From Candidatus Kuenenia stuttgartensis (GTDB lineage Bacteria; Planctomycetota; Planctomycetia; Pirellulales; UBA1268): a stretch of 43,074 nucleotides of DNA. Positions 18,834 through 28,209 of the stretch are shown here, piece after piece. Each line of letters opens with the position of its first letter. Position 1 is the stretch's first letter. The stretch is from the NCBI GenBank assembly GCA_945877135.1, contig CAMCQY010000014.1, positions 1 to 43,074 of the forward strand, given 5' to 3'. Under the pieces are notes generated by a model. That model did no database searches. It was not told where the DNA came from and saw only the letters and a program-made list of their open reading frames with translations. A program made the translations under genes and the position numbers.

Positions 18834-19046
18834 GCTTGGGCACTCCAGAGTGTGGGGGCGGGCGGGCGAACACCGGCCGACGCCGGGCGAAAGAAGGAAA
18901 CGAGCTGCCGGTGGGACTCCCCACCTCGCTCTGCCATCATAACCTCTGGTGCGATTGCCTGGAAATCCGGATGGACTGCCCGACGCTTGGGCCGCGGTCA
19001 TCCGTTACCATCGACGGCCGCGTCATCCCCCCGAGCCTCCGCCGCC

Positions 19047-20321
19047 ATGCCCGCCATCCCATGTGATCCTGCCGCGGCACGTGCGTTTGCCCTCGTCGTG
19101 GTCGGCCGGCTGCGGTCGGCAGGCCACGAGGCGCTCTGGGCCGGCGGCTGCGTTCGCGATGAACTGCTCGGCCGCACGCCGGCCGACTACGACGTCGCGA
19201 CGTCGGCCCATCCCGATCAGGTGCGGGCGGTTTTCGGCAACCGCCGCACCCTCGCCGTGGGGGCGGCGTTCGGCGTGATCACGGTGCTCGGTCCCCGCGG
19301 CGCCGGGCAGGTGGAGGTGGCGACGTTTCGCAGCGACGCGGCCTACACGGACGGCCGGCATCCGGCCGGCGTGACCTTCACCAACGCCCGCGAGGATGCG
19401 GTGCGGCGGGACTTCACGATCAACGGGCTATTCCTCGATCCCATCTCAGGCGAGGTGCACGACTACGTCGGCGGCCGAGCCGATCTCACCGCCGGGATCG
19501 TGCGGGCGATCGGTAACGCGGCGATGCGGTTTGGCGAGGATCACCTGCGGATGCTCCGGGCGGTGCGGTTTGCGGCGGGGTTTGGCTTTGCGCTCGAAGA
19601 GCAGACGGAGGCGGCGATCGTCCGCATGGCGCACTTGGTGACCACCGTCAGCCCCGAGCGGATTGCGGCGGAACTGCGGACGCTGGTGTCGCGGCCGGGC
19701 CGGCGGCGGGGACTCGAACTGCTTGCGCAAACCGGATTGGCCCGCGAGGTGCTGCCCGAGGTGGCGCCGGCGGACGGCGTCGCTGGCGACCGCGAAGCCT
19801 GGCACGACTCCGCCCGCATCATCGAGGCCCTCGACGAGCCGGAGCTTGCCTCGGCGCTGGCCATCCTCACGGCGAGGCTGCCACCGGAGTCGCCCCGCCA
19901 CATCGCGGCCCGGCTGCGGCTCTCCACTCGCGATCTGAAGACAGCCTGCTGGCTGCACGAGGCCGTCGCCTTCGTGGACGGCATCGGTGCAGGCGACCTT
20001 GATCAGTGTCCCTGGTCGCAGCTGCAGCCGTGGCTGGCCCACGATGCGGCTTTCCTGCTGGCCGATCTGCTGCGGGCCCGCGCCGCCTGCGGCCACGGCT
20101 CCGCTGCCACCGCCGGTTGGGTGACTGCGAAGCTGCAGATGCCGCGAGAGCACCTCGATCCATCGCCGCTCGTAACGGGCAATGACCTGCTCAGCGCCGG
20201 CGTGCCGGCCGGCCGCGCGGTGGGGCAGACGCTGGCGGCCCTGCGGGCGCTGCAGCTCGACGGCAGGATCACGACGCGTGACGCGGCGATGGAGTGGGTG
20301 AGAACGCAGCAGAGCGAATGA
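19047..20321 (+). CDS. cca: CCA tRNA nucleotidyltransferase / poly(A) polymerase family
   Basis: ALWAGGCVRDELLGRTPADYDVATSAHPDQV; RRDFTINGLFLDP; EDHLRMLRAVRFAAGFGF. Confidence 0.9.
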   Translation: MPAIPCDPAAARAFALVVVGRLRSAGHEALWAGGCVRDELLGRTPADYDVATSAHPDQVRAVFGNRRTLAVGAAFGVITVLGPRGAGQVEVATFRSDAAYTDGRHPAGVTFTNAREDAVRRDFTINGLFLDPISGEVHDYVGGRADLTAGIVRAIGNAAMRFGEDHLRMLRAVRFAAGFGFALEEQTEAAIVRMAHLVTTVSPERIAAELRTLVSRPGRRRGLELLAQTGLAREVLPEVAPADGVAGDREAWHDSARIIEALDEPELASALAILTARLPPESPRHIAARLRLSTRDLKTACWLHEAVAFVDGIGAGDLDQCPWSQLQPWLAHDAAFLLADLLRARAACGHGSAATAGWVTAKLQMPREHLDPSPLVTGNDLLSAGVPAGRAVGQTLAALRALQLDGRITTRDAAMEWVRTQQSE

Positions 20322-20361
20322 GCGCCGTGAGGTGGTGATGCATGGGTTGGAGCAGCGCCGA

Positions 20362-20429
20362 TTCCTCTCGCTTGCGCTTCGGGCTTGGATGGGAGCGGGT
20401 ATCATCCAAGCCCGCAGCGCAAGCAAGGG
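20362..20429. repeat. Dispersed inverted repeat, locus D (left, right)
   Basis: ttcctctcgcttgcgcttcgggcttggatggg / catccaagcccgcagcgcaagcaaggg between convergent genes. Confidence 0.85.
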
Positions 20430-20458
20430 AAAAGCGGGTGACGTGTCACTCGCCGCCG

Positions 20459-21247
20459 CTATTTCGGCGGTTCGGTCGGCTCGGGGAGGTCGTCGATACT
20501 CTCCAGCCGGAAGACTTCGAGAAACTTCCGCGTGGTGCGATACGACGGCTCGGTGGGCGTGTCGTGGCCCTCATGAGCGGCCTCGTCGTGGACGACTTCC
20601 AGAAGACCGCGCTGCACCAACTGCCGCCATACCGTCGGCCGGGCGTCGCAGCCGAGTTCCACGATCCGGTTGCGCTTGACGGGCTGGTTCCACGCCACCA
20701 ACGCCAGCACGTCGAGAGCCTCGGCGTCGAGCCGCACCGTGCGGGAACGGGCCTCGACCACACTGCCAAACCTGGCAAACTCCGGCCGCAGCCGCATCAC
20801 CCAGCCGGCGTCCTTCGCCACGACTTCGTAGGGGCAGTTGTCGGCCCGATACCGTCGCCGCATGTCGGCGGCCAGTTCGTCGATCTCCTGCGGCCGCACG
20901 CCGCGCATCAGGCCGGCCACCGTGCGACTGGTGATCGCCTCGCCGCCTGGCAGGCCCACGAACAGGATGGCCTCCAGAATGCTCTCCGGACAGACGCGGA
21001 AGCTGGCGTCGCCTCCCGAGGACGCGAAGCCGTCGTCGTCGAGCACCGGTGAGGCATCCACCTTCACGACGTCCTCGCCGCCGGACGGCTGCGCATACGG
21101 ATCGCCGGTGCCCATCATCGCGGCGAAAGCCTGGGCAAGTTTGTCGATGGAAAGGCCACCGTCGGCCGGTGCCGCCTGGAAGCCGGCGGGCGGCGGGGAC
21201 GGCTTATCGGCTTCCGGTTTCGGCGATGGTGTCTTGCGCTTGGCCAC
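20459..21247 (-). CDS. scpB: SMC-Scp complex subunit ScpB family protein
   Basis: ESILEAILFVGLPGGEAITSRTVAGLM...NQPVKRNRIVELG...PSYRTTRKFLEVFRLESIDDLP. GTG start at 21247 inferred. Confidence 0.8.
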   Translation of the reverse strand: MAKRKTPSPKPEADKPSPPPAGFQAAPADGGLSIDKLAQAFAAMMGTGDPYAQPSGGEDVVKVDASPVLDDDGFASSGGDASFRVCPESILEAILFVGLPGGEAITSRTVAGLMRGVRPQEIDELAADMRRRYRADNCPYEVVAKDAGWVMRLRPEFARFGSVVEARSRTVRLDAEALDVLALVAWNQPVKRNRIVELGCDARPTVWRQLVQRGLLEVVHDEAAHEGHDTPTEPSYRTTRKFLEVFRLESIDDLPEPTEPPK

Positions 21248-21252
21248 GGTCG

Positions 21253-22104
21253 CTACCGCCAACGCCTGGCGACGTTGGCCTTCATGAAGGCGAGGGAGTC
21301 GGTCGCGAGTTGATCCTCGGACGGAAACATCTTCCGCCAAATCTTGGTCGCCGCCACGATGTTGGGCAGCGCGAGGCCAAATGCCTCCACCACCATCCAG
21401 CCGTCGTAGCCCGCCGTGTGGAGGGCGTCGAAGGTTTCGTCCCAGTGCACGTGGCCGGTGCCGGGGATGCTGCGGTCGTTTTCGGAAATGTGCACGAGCA
21501 CCGTCCACGGGGCGGCCGCCTCGATCGCCGCCGCGAGGTTCTTCTCCTCGATGTTGGCATGGAAGGTGTCGTACATCATCCGCACGTTCGGATGATCGAC
21601 CGCCTGCACGAAGGCGACCGTCTGGGCGACGCTCGTAAGGAAATAGTTCTCGAACCGGTTGAGGTATTCCGTGGCGATGGTCACGCCCGCCTGTGCGGCA
21701 TGCTCCGCGACCGTTCGCATCGTGTCCACGCCCCACTTGAATTCGTCCGGAGTCGGTCCCTTGCCGGTGAACTCGCCGATGGCGGAATGCGTGGGGCCGA
21801 CGAGCACTTTCACGCCGGCGGCGTGGCAGCAGTCGAGCGTCTTCTTCATGGCATCGACGGCGGCCGCGCGGACGCTCGACGATGGGCTGATCGGATTGTC
21901 GCCGGGGCCGCGGACCGTGACGGCCGTCCGCTCCAGGCCAATGGCGTCGAGTTTCTTCGACCAGCCGTTGTAGAGTGACTCGTCGAGTTCGAAGATCGGG
22001 ATCTCGATGCCGTCGTAGCCGAGCTTCTTGATCCGCTCCACGACGGGCACCATCCCGTCGTGCATGCGGTCGGTCCAAAGCAGAAGGTTGAGGCCATATT
22101 TCAT
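21253..22104 (-). CDS. Sugar phosphate isomerase/epimerase (tagatose-3-epimerase/hydroxypyruvate isomerase-like)
   Basis: MKYGLNLLLWTDRMHDGMVPVVERIKKLGYDGIEIPIF...VRMMYDTFHANIEEKNL...VHISENDRSIPGTGHVHW...YDGWMVVEAF. Confidence 0.87.
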   Translation of the reverse strand: MKYGLNLLLWTDRMHDGMVPVVERIKKLGYDGIEIPIFELDESLYNGWSKKLDAIGLERTAVTVRGPGDNPISPSSSVRAAAVDAMKKTLDCCHAAGVKVLVGPTHSAIGEFTGKGPTPDEFKWGVDTMRTVAEHAAQAGVTIATEYLNRFENYFLTSVAQTVAFVQAVDHPNVRMMYDTFHANIEEKNLAAAIEAAAPWTVLVHISENDRSIPGTGHVHWDETFDALHTAGYDGWMVVEAFGLALPNIVAATKIWRKMFPSEDQLATDSLAFMKANVARRWR

Positions 22105-22188
22105 CGCTGACTCCCGATTTCCAGAAGGAAAGGATTCCGGTGGAATTCAAGCAGGGAGGCGACCCAAAGAACAAGGCCAATGCCGCCC

Positions 22189-23106
22189 CTACTTCGCGCG
22201 GGATGGGCGTTTCTTGCCGCGGGCGTCGAGCCGACGGCCGTCCTTCGTGGCTGGGGCCGTCTTGAGCGGCTCAGCAGCGCCGTCGAGGGGATCGCCTGCC
22301 GAGATGCCGGCGAGCCGCGAGTTGACTCGGTCGGCGTAGTCCTCCGAGAGTTCCATGCCGAGGAACGAACGGCCCAGCTTCTTGGCCACCGCCAGGGTCG
22401 TGCCGCTGCCGGCGAACGGATCGATCACGGTCTCGCCTTCACGGCTCGACGCGCGGATGATCCGCCCCAGCAGCTGCTCCGGCATCTGGCAGCCATGCCA
22501 GCCCGACCGTTCTTTGAACGTGCCGCAGATCCGCGGGAAGTACCAGGTATCTTCCGCCGCGCCGAAGCCGTCGGGCAGGTCTTGGGGACGCAGCACCCAC
22601 GTGTCGTCGGGGAGCCGACCTGTGGGGTTGGCTCGCTTGTCACCGTAAACAAGTTCGCGGGCAGAGGGCACGCGGATCGCGTCTGTATTGAAGGTGAACG
22701 CCAAAGGATCGCGAACGAAGTGAAACAGGTGGACGTGCGAGCGGCTGAACTTCTGCTTGCAGTTGACGCCGAACGTGTAATACCAGACGACCCAACTGCG
22801 GCACGTGAGCCCCAGTTCACGCGTGGCGATCACCTTCAGTTCGGCCGCGTATTCGTCGCCGATCGCCAGCCAGAAGGTGCCGTCGGGCCGCAGCACCCGG
22901 ACGACCTCCCGCATCCATTTTCGGGACCAGTCGAGGTAGGCGTCGGCCGACAGGCGATCGTCGTAGGCGTCGTAGTCGTAGCCGATATTGAACGGTGGGT
23001 CGGCGAAGGCCAGGTGGACGCTGCCCGTGGGCACTCTCGCCACCAGATCGAGGCAGTCGCCCCGGTGCACCGCATCAATCGCAAGAGGCTCGCGTTTCAT
23101 GACCAT
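22189..23106 (-). CDS. DNA methyltransferase (N4/N6, beta-class motif order)
   Basis: [22 protein letters not shown] (motif IV) precedes [35 protein letters not shown] (motif I). Confidence 0.88.
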   Translation of the reverse strand: MVMKREPLAIDAVHRGDCLDLVARVPTGSVHLAFADPPFNIGYDYDAYDDRLSADAYLDWSRKWMREVVRVLRPDGTFWLAIGDEYAAELKVIATRELGLTCRSWVVWYYTFGVNCKQKFSRSHVHLFHFVRDPLAFTFNTDAIRVPSARELVYGDKRANPTGRLPDDTWVLRPQDLPDGFGAAEDTWYFPRICGTFKERSGWHGCQMPEQLLGRIIRASSREGETVIDPFAGSGTTLAVAKKLGRSFLGMELSEDYADRVNSRLAGISAGDPLDGAAEPLKTAPATKDGRRLDARGKKRPSRAK

Positions 23107-23279
23107 GACAGGGAACTCCGTTTCGGCCGGCCGCCCGACAATGGCAAGGTAATGCCAGTGAGACGCACCGTCCAGATGCGGCCGTCGGCAGCGGGCGGAA
23201 TCGACGGCTCGCTGGACGAGCCAAACTCGGCGGACGTTCCCGCCTCAATGGCGTGGTAGAGTGGAATGGGGTATGCCAT
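23097..23279 (-). CDS. Possible small ORF overlapping the methyltransferase start
   Basis: [64 protein letters not shown] lies 8 nt before ATG; stop overlaps the methyltransferase start by ~10 nt. Confidence 0.4.
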   Translation of the reverse strand: MAYPIPLYHAIEAGTSAEFGSSSEPSIPPAADGRIWTVRLTGITLPLSGGRPKRSSLSWS

Positions 23280-25086
23280 GGTTTGTCCTGCTTTCTTCGA
23301 GGCGGTGTCTGCGGTGATCGCCGTCAGGTGGGGATGGGCATTCGTCGCTTGGTGTGGGCTTACGCAGGCGGCCGCCGTCGCCGACGTACGGATCACCAGG
23401 GTGGTCGTCGACGGCCGTGACGCGGAAGGCGTTGTCGCGGACACGGAGAGGGGGGAACAGCGAACCAGGGTTCGTCTCTCTTCGGGGGCGAGGCAACTGC
23501 AAATCCATATCGCCGAAGCGGCACAGGCGGACGCTCCACGGGAAGAAGACTCCCCGAGCAGGCCGCCCTCGTCCGGTGGCCACCGGCTTCGATATCGGCT
23601 TGAAGGCGCGGATGTCGCGTGGCGGGATGCTCCTGCTGCGGCCCGGGTGATCCTGCAATTCGTCGACGTGTCGGGTGACACCGTCGACAACCGCGACACC
23701 GTCATCCGTGGTGAGTCGCCCGCCTGGCGCGGCGAGCCGGAGAGTTCCGGGTTCGTATCGCACCGCATCACGGCGGTCGCCCCGCCGCTCGCGACCCATG
23801 TCACCGCGAACTTCGTGTCGCACCACGGCAACGAGGTGATCGGCATGGTCGGAATCGACGACGTGGTGTTTGAGGTGAGCAGCCCTGACTCCGACCTCCC
23901 GGTCCGCTATCCGATAGCGATCGCACCGTCCGAACTCGACCTCCACCCGCTCGATACGCCGCCGGGCTGGACCCGCCGCGGCTCCCGCGGTGACATGGCC
24001 CAAGTGCGAATCCGCCAGGAACCGACCCCGCATCCGATCCTCGTTCTGCACGACGACGATGCGAAGCGATACGGCAACTGGTCGATGCTCAAGGGCATTC
24101 CCGTGAAGCCGAGCGACCGCGTAACCCTTCTGTGGACGTGCTCCCACAGCCTGGGCATCGGTGGCGAATGCGTGGCCGACTATCACGACCTGAAGCCCGG
24201 CACCTATTGGTTTCGGGCCGGGGTGTTCCAGCCCGGAGGCCAGCCCACCGGGCTGGAAACGAGCCTTGCGATCGAGGTCTTCGTGCCGTGGTACGAGCGA
24301 CCAGCCACATGGTTGGCGGGCGGCCTGCTTGGCGTGGGCGCAGCGGTGGCGATTGCCCGCTCCGTATCGCTGCGACGCATCAAACGGCGGCTTGAGGAAG
24401 TGGAGCGAGCCCACAGTCTCGAGCGAGAACGGACGCGGATCGCCCGCGACCTTCACGACGAGGTTGGGGCCGGTCTCACGGAGATCGCGATGGAGAATTT
24501 CTGGGTGCAGCGTGAGATGGAAGGGAAGGCTCCGCCAGCCACGCTCGACCGCGTGGAGCGAGCGAGACAGTCGGCGGTCGAGTTGGTGCGGAGCGTCGAT
24601 GCGATCGTCTGGGCCGTGAATCCCTCGAACGACACGCTCGATCGCTTCGTTCCCTACCTCACGCATTCCTTCGAGCAATTTCTCGACGCCGCAGGCGTGC
24701 GGGCGCGGCTCGACGTGCCCGATGCGGTGCCAAGGGTGGCGATCGAGGGCGCGGTGCGTCACAGCCTCTTCCTCGTCGTGCGGGAGGCGGTAAACAACGC
24801 CGTCAAGCACGCGAGTCCCACCTTCGTGGCACTCGCCATCCGCATCAATCAGGGCAGGCTCTTGATCGACGTGGAAGACGATGGCCGCGGCATCGATCCG
24901 CAGACGGTTTCCGCGGCTAGGCACGACCAGAGCAGCCGATCCGGATTGGGCAACATGAGGCGGCGGATCGAAGAACTTGATGGAAGCTTTGAGATCGGGG
25001 ATCGTCGTGCAGGCGGGACGCGGGTGGCCATCGCTGTGCCGCTTCCCGGTGCAGCTTCCGCTCCGATGACGGAGGGCAGACTATGA
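23266..25086 (+). CDS. Sensor histidine kinase (three-Y-like extracytoplasmic region, HisKA_3, HATPase_c)
   Basis: HRLRYRLEGADVAW; TM WLAGGLLGVGAAVAIA; ERTRIARDLHDEVGAGLTEIAM; EAVNNAVKHA; DDGRGI; GLGNMRRRIEELDG. Start may be 23278. Confidence 0.87.
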   Translation: MGYAMVCPAFFEAVSAVIAVRWGWAFVAWCGLTQAAAVADVRITRVVVDGRDAEGVVADTERGEQRTRVRLSSGARQLQIHIAEAAQADAPREEDSPSRPPSSGGHRLRYRLEGADVAWRDAPAAARVILQFVDVSGDTVDNRDTVIRGESPAWRGEPESSGFVSHRITAVAPPLATHVTANFVSHHGNEVIGMVGIDDVVFEVSSPDSDLPVRYPIAIAPSELDLHPLDTPPGWTRRGSRGDMAQVRIRQEPTPHPILVLHDDDAKRYGNWSMLKGIPVKPSDRVTLLWTCSHSLGIGGECVADYHDLKPGTYWFRAGVFQPGGQPTGLETSLAIEVFVPWYERPATWLAGGLLGVGAAVAIARSVSLRRIKRRLEEVERAHSLERERTRIARDLHDEVGAGLTEIAMENFWVQREMEGKAPPATLDRVERARQSAVELVRSVDAIVWAVNPSNDTLDRFVPYLTHSFEQFLDAAGVRARLDVPDAVPRVAIEGAVRHSLFLVVREAVNNAVKHASPTFVALAIRINQGRLLIDVEDDGRGIDPQTVSAARHDQSSRSGLGNMRRRIEELDGSFEIGDRRAGGTRVAIAVPLPGAASAPMTEGRL

Positions 25087-25796
25087 GCGTGATTCGTGTC
25101 GCGGTCGTCGAAGACGATGCCCGCCTACGCCGTGCGTTCGTCGGCACGCTCGAAAGCGCCTCAGACTGCCGTTGCGTAGGGGCTTTTGCCACCGGGCAGG
25201 AGGCGGTCCACGGGGTTCCACCACTCGATCCTGACGTGGTGATCATGGACGTGAACCTTCCCGACTCGACCGGCATGGAATACATCCAGGCGTTGTCCGC
25301 GGAGCTCCCGCGGTCGCAAATTCTGATCGTCACCGTCTACCAGGATCCCGAGACGACCTTTCAGGCACTGGCCGCCGGAGCGCATGGCTACCTCGTGAAG
25401 CCCGTCATGCCCGACCGGCTACTGGAAGCGATCCGCGAGGTCCGTGAGGGGGGCGTGCCGATGACGCGCACGATCGCCAGAAAGGTGATTCAGGCGTTTC
25501 GCGACAGGGAGTCGCCAGACGACGGTGAAAAGCCGCCGGGCCGGCTGCCTGTAAAGGCCTCCCCAGCGCCGAAGCACGGGGGCCAAGAGGACGCGACGCT
25601 GGCGCCCCGAGAACAGCAGGTGCTGGAACTCCTTGTGGAAGGCCTTTTCTACAAGGAAATCGCCAAAAAACTCGGGATATCGATCTCGACCGTGGGCACC
25701 TATGTGAAGCGGATCTACGAGAAGCTCCACTGCACAAACCGCTGGGAGGTGGTGGCCCGATCCAGGCGGGGCGCTCGCGACGGGGGCGGAGGGTGA
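25083..25796 (+). CDS. NarL/LuxR-family response regulator
   Basis: RVAVVEDDARLR...DVVIMDVNLPDSTGMEYI...GYLVKPVMP; HTH APREQQVLELLVEGLFYKEIAKKLGISISTVGTYVKRIYEKLH. Overlaps the kinase stop (ATGA). Confidence 0.93.
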   Translation: MSVIRVAVVEDDARLRRAFVGTLESASDCRCVGAFATGQEAVHGVPPLDPDVVIMDVNLPDSTGMEYIQALSAELPRSQILIVTVYQDPETTFQALAAGAHGYLVKPVMPDRLLEAIREVREGGVPMTRTIARKVIQAFRDRESPDDGEKPPGRLPVKASPAPKHGGQEDATLAPREQQVLELLVEGLFYKEIAKKLGISISTVGTYVKRIYEKLHCTNRWEVVARSRRGARDGGGG

Positions 25797-25906
25797 ACGG
25801 CGTGTCGGAATCATAACGACATGCTCCGGACGGCGGGAAAAGCTACCGTAGCGTCCGCGGTCGTGGGGGAGCGTGCCCCCGTTTTCCAGCCCGGAGTCCA
25901 GGACCG

Positions 25907-26890
25907 ATGAACGTCGTCACTCGTCGCTACGGTTTCACGTTGGTCGAATTGCTGGTCGTGATCGCGATCATCGGCACGCTCGTGGGGTTGCTGCTACCCG
26001 CCGTCCAGAGCGCCCGAGAGGCCGCCCGCCGGACCATGTGCACCAACAACCTGAAGCAGATGGCAACGGCCGCCCATAATTATGAATCGGCTCGGAAGCA
26101 TTTCCCCTCCGGTGGCTGGGCGAGCCAGTGGGGTGCGGATCCCGATGCTGGCCTCGGGCAAGCACAGCCCGGTGGCTGGTCGTACCAAATCCTCCCCTAC
26201 TGTGAGCTGAACGATCTCTTCATGATGGGCAGCGACGGTCTGGCACCAACGACAAGTCCGTTCAGCAACCGCAACACAGCAACACAGAAAAGCGGTGCGA
26301 CCCAGCGGGAGAGTTCGCCGGTTCCCGTATTCACCTGTCCGTCACGACGCGCGGCCGTCGCCTATCCGGTGAAAGAGAAGGGCGCGAACGCTTATCAGAA
26401 TGTCAACGTCGATACCTCGTCCGCTGGCATCGACTACGCGGCCAACTGCGGCACGGCATCCAACACCGCCACTTTCGGCTCGAGCAACAGCGCCGGCTAT
26501 CCGGCGCTCGCCGACGCGACCGCCGGCGCCAACGGCATCGTGTTTCCGTGTTCCAAGATCACGGGAGCGAAGATCTCGGATGGCCTCTCTGTAACCATCC
26601 TGTTCGGCGAGAAGAACAGGAATCCAGACGATTACGGCACGTCTTTGTTCAGCGTTTACGGCGGCGGCACGGTCGTCGCTGGCGCGTCGATCCTGGCCGG
26701 CGGTGCCTTGGCCGAGGACAGACCCGGTGTAGCCACCACGGGCGACTTTGGCAGCGCCCATCGCCAAGTAGCCCATTTCGCCTTCTGCGACGGGAGCATT
26801 CGGCCGATCGCCTACAGCATCACCTCCACGCTGATGCAGCAAATCTCCGCCAGAGCCGATGGCAGGCCCACCGATAAGGGCGGGCTGTAG
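25907..26890 (+). CDS. DUF1559 domain protein with prepilin-type N-terminus
   Basis: [53 protein letters not shown]...[16 protein letters not shown]. Confidence 0.92.
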   Translation: MNVVTRRYGFTLVELLVVIAIIGTLVGLLLPAVQSAREAARRTMCTNNLKQMATAAHNYESARKHFPSGGWASQWGADPDAGLGQAQPGGWSYQILPYCELNDLFMMGSDGLAPTTSPFSNRNTATQKSGATQRESSPVPVFTCPSRRAAVAYPVKEKGANAYQNVNVDTSSAGIDYAANCGTASNTATFGSSNSAGYPALADATAGANGIVFPCSKITGAKISDGLSVTILFGEKNRNPDDYGTSLFSVYGGGTVVAGASILAGGALAEDRPGVATTGDFGSAHRQVAHFAFCDGSIRPIAYSITSTLMQQISARADGRPTDKGGL

Positions 26891-26916
26891 TTCGTCGCAC
26901 CTTTGCTGGACGCACC

Positions 26917-28209
26917 ATGAAACGACGCAGCTTTCTCCGCGGGGCCGGGAGCCTCGTGGCGCTTCCCTTGCTCGAAGCCCTTGGGCCGACCGCGCACCGC
27001 GCCGGTGCCGGCAGTCGTTCTGCGTGGGCGGCGGAGGCCGGAGTGCCGCCCAAGCGGATGCTTCTGATCATGTCCAACATGGGCGTGATCCCCGCCAACT
27101 TTTTCCCCGAGCGGGCGGGCCGGGATTATGCCAGCACGCCATACCTGGACCTGTTGAAGGGGCACCGCGACCAGTTCACCGTCTTCAGCGGTCTTTCCCA
27201 TCCCGACGTTGGCGGGGCCCATACCACCGAGAAGAGTTTTCTGAGCGGCGCGCCTCATCCCGGCCGCAGCACGTTCAAGAACACGATTTCGATCGACCAG
27301 TTGGCCGCCGAGCAGACCGGCAACGCCACGCGACTGCCGTCGCTCGTGCTGATGGTGGGCAAGCCGGATCTCGGCCTGCCTTCGACGACCCGAGATGGCG
27401 TACCGATCCCGCCGGAAGACGATCCCGCCGCCCTCTACAAACGGCTGTTCGTGCAGGGTACGCCGGCAGAAATCGACCGCCGCATCGACGATCTTGGCAA
27501 GGGAGCGAGCATCCTCGACTTCGTGCTCGACGATGCCAGACGGCTCGACAGCACGCTTCCGGCCCGCGATCGGGCCCGACTCGACCAATACCTCACGAGT
27601 GTGCGTGAATTAGAGACGCGTTTGGCCAGCACGCAGGCCTGGGAACGCAGGCCCAAGCCCACGGTGGACCTGCAACTGCCGCGGAACCTTCCGGACGATA
27701 CCGAGATCAAGGACCAGACCGATCTGATGTACGACATCGTTCGCCTGGCACTGGAGACCGACAGCACGCGGATCGTGAGCATCTATCTCGGACCGCTTCG
27801 GGTGAAGCCGAAGATGCCCGGTATTTCCGGCGAGACGCACGGTCTCACGCACCACGGCGGCGACGAGGCGAAACTGGCCCAACTACGGTCAGTCGAAGAG
27901 ACGCTCTACCGTTCCTTCGGACGCCTTCTCGACGGCCTTTCCGGCGCGGGCGAGGCGGGTGGCTCGCTACTCGACAACACGATGGTGCTCTTCGGTTCGA
28001 ATCTCAGCAACGCCAACTCCCACGACACGACCAACCTGCCAATCCTGCTGGCTGGCGGCGGTTTCAGGCACGGGCAGCATCTCGCCTTCGACCGCAGGAA
28101 CAACGCGCCGCTGGCAAATCTCTACGTTTCGATGCTGCAGCAATACGGCATGGAGGTCGATCGTTTCGCGTCGAGCACGGGCACGCTCACGGGGCTCGAG
28201 CGAGCATGA
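26917..28209 (+). CDS. DUF1552 domain protein
   Basis: MKRRSFLRGAGSLVALPLLEAL leader; PKRMLLIMSNMGVIPANFFPE; FTVFSGLSHPDVGGAHTTEKSFLSGAPHPG; HHGGDEAKLAQL. Confidence 0.9.
   Translation: MKRRSFLRGAGSLVALPLLEALGPTAHRAGAGSRSAWAAEAGVPPKRMLLIMSNMGVIPANFFPERAGRDYASTPYLDLLKGHRDQFTVFSGLSHPDVGGAHTTEKSFLSGAPHPGRSTFKNTISIDQLAAEQTGNATRLPSLVLMVGKPDLGLPSTTRDGVPIPPEDDPAALYKRLFVQGTPAEIDRRIDDLGKGASILDFVLDDARRLDSTLPARDRARLDQYLTSVRELETRLASTQAWERRPKPTVDLQLPRNLPDDTEIKDQTDLMYDIVRLALETDSTRIVSIYLGPLRVKPKMPGISGETHGLTHHGGDEAKLAQLRSVEETLYRSFGRLLDGLSGAGEAGGSLLDNTMVLFGSNLSNANSHDTTNLPILLAGGGFRHGQHLAFDRRNNAPLANLYVSMLQQYGMEVDRFASSTGTLTGLERA

Noticed and set aside
17766-20321. 851-aa ORF on + strand
   Set aside because: Its first half is antisense to the Gfo/Idh/MocA gene; only the part from ATG 19047 has a recognisable product (CCA/poly(A) nucleotidyltransferase).
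20459-22180. 573-aa - strand ORF spanning scpB and the isomerase gene
   Set aside because: Its N-terminal part is out of frame with the clear epimerase reading (21253..22104); only the C-terminal portion is ScpB, starting near 21247.
23245-24924. 559-aa ORF on - strand
   Set aside because: Antisense to the histidine kinase.
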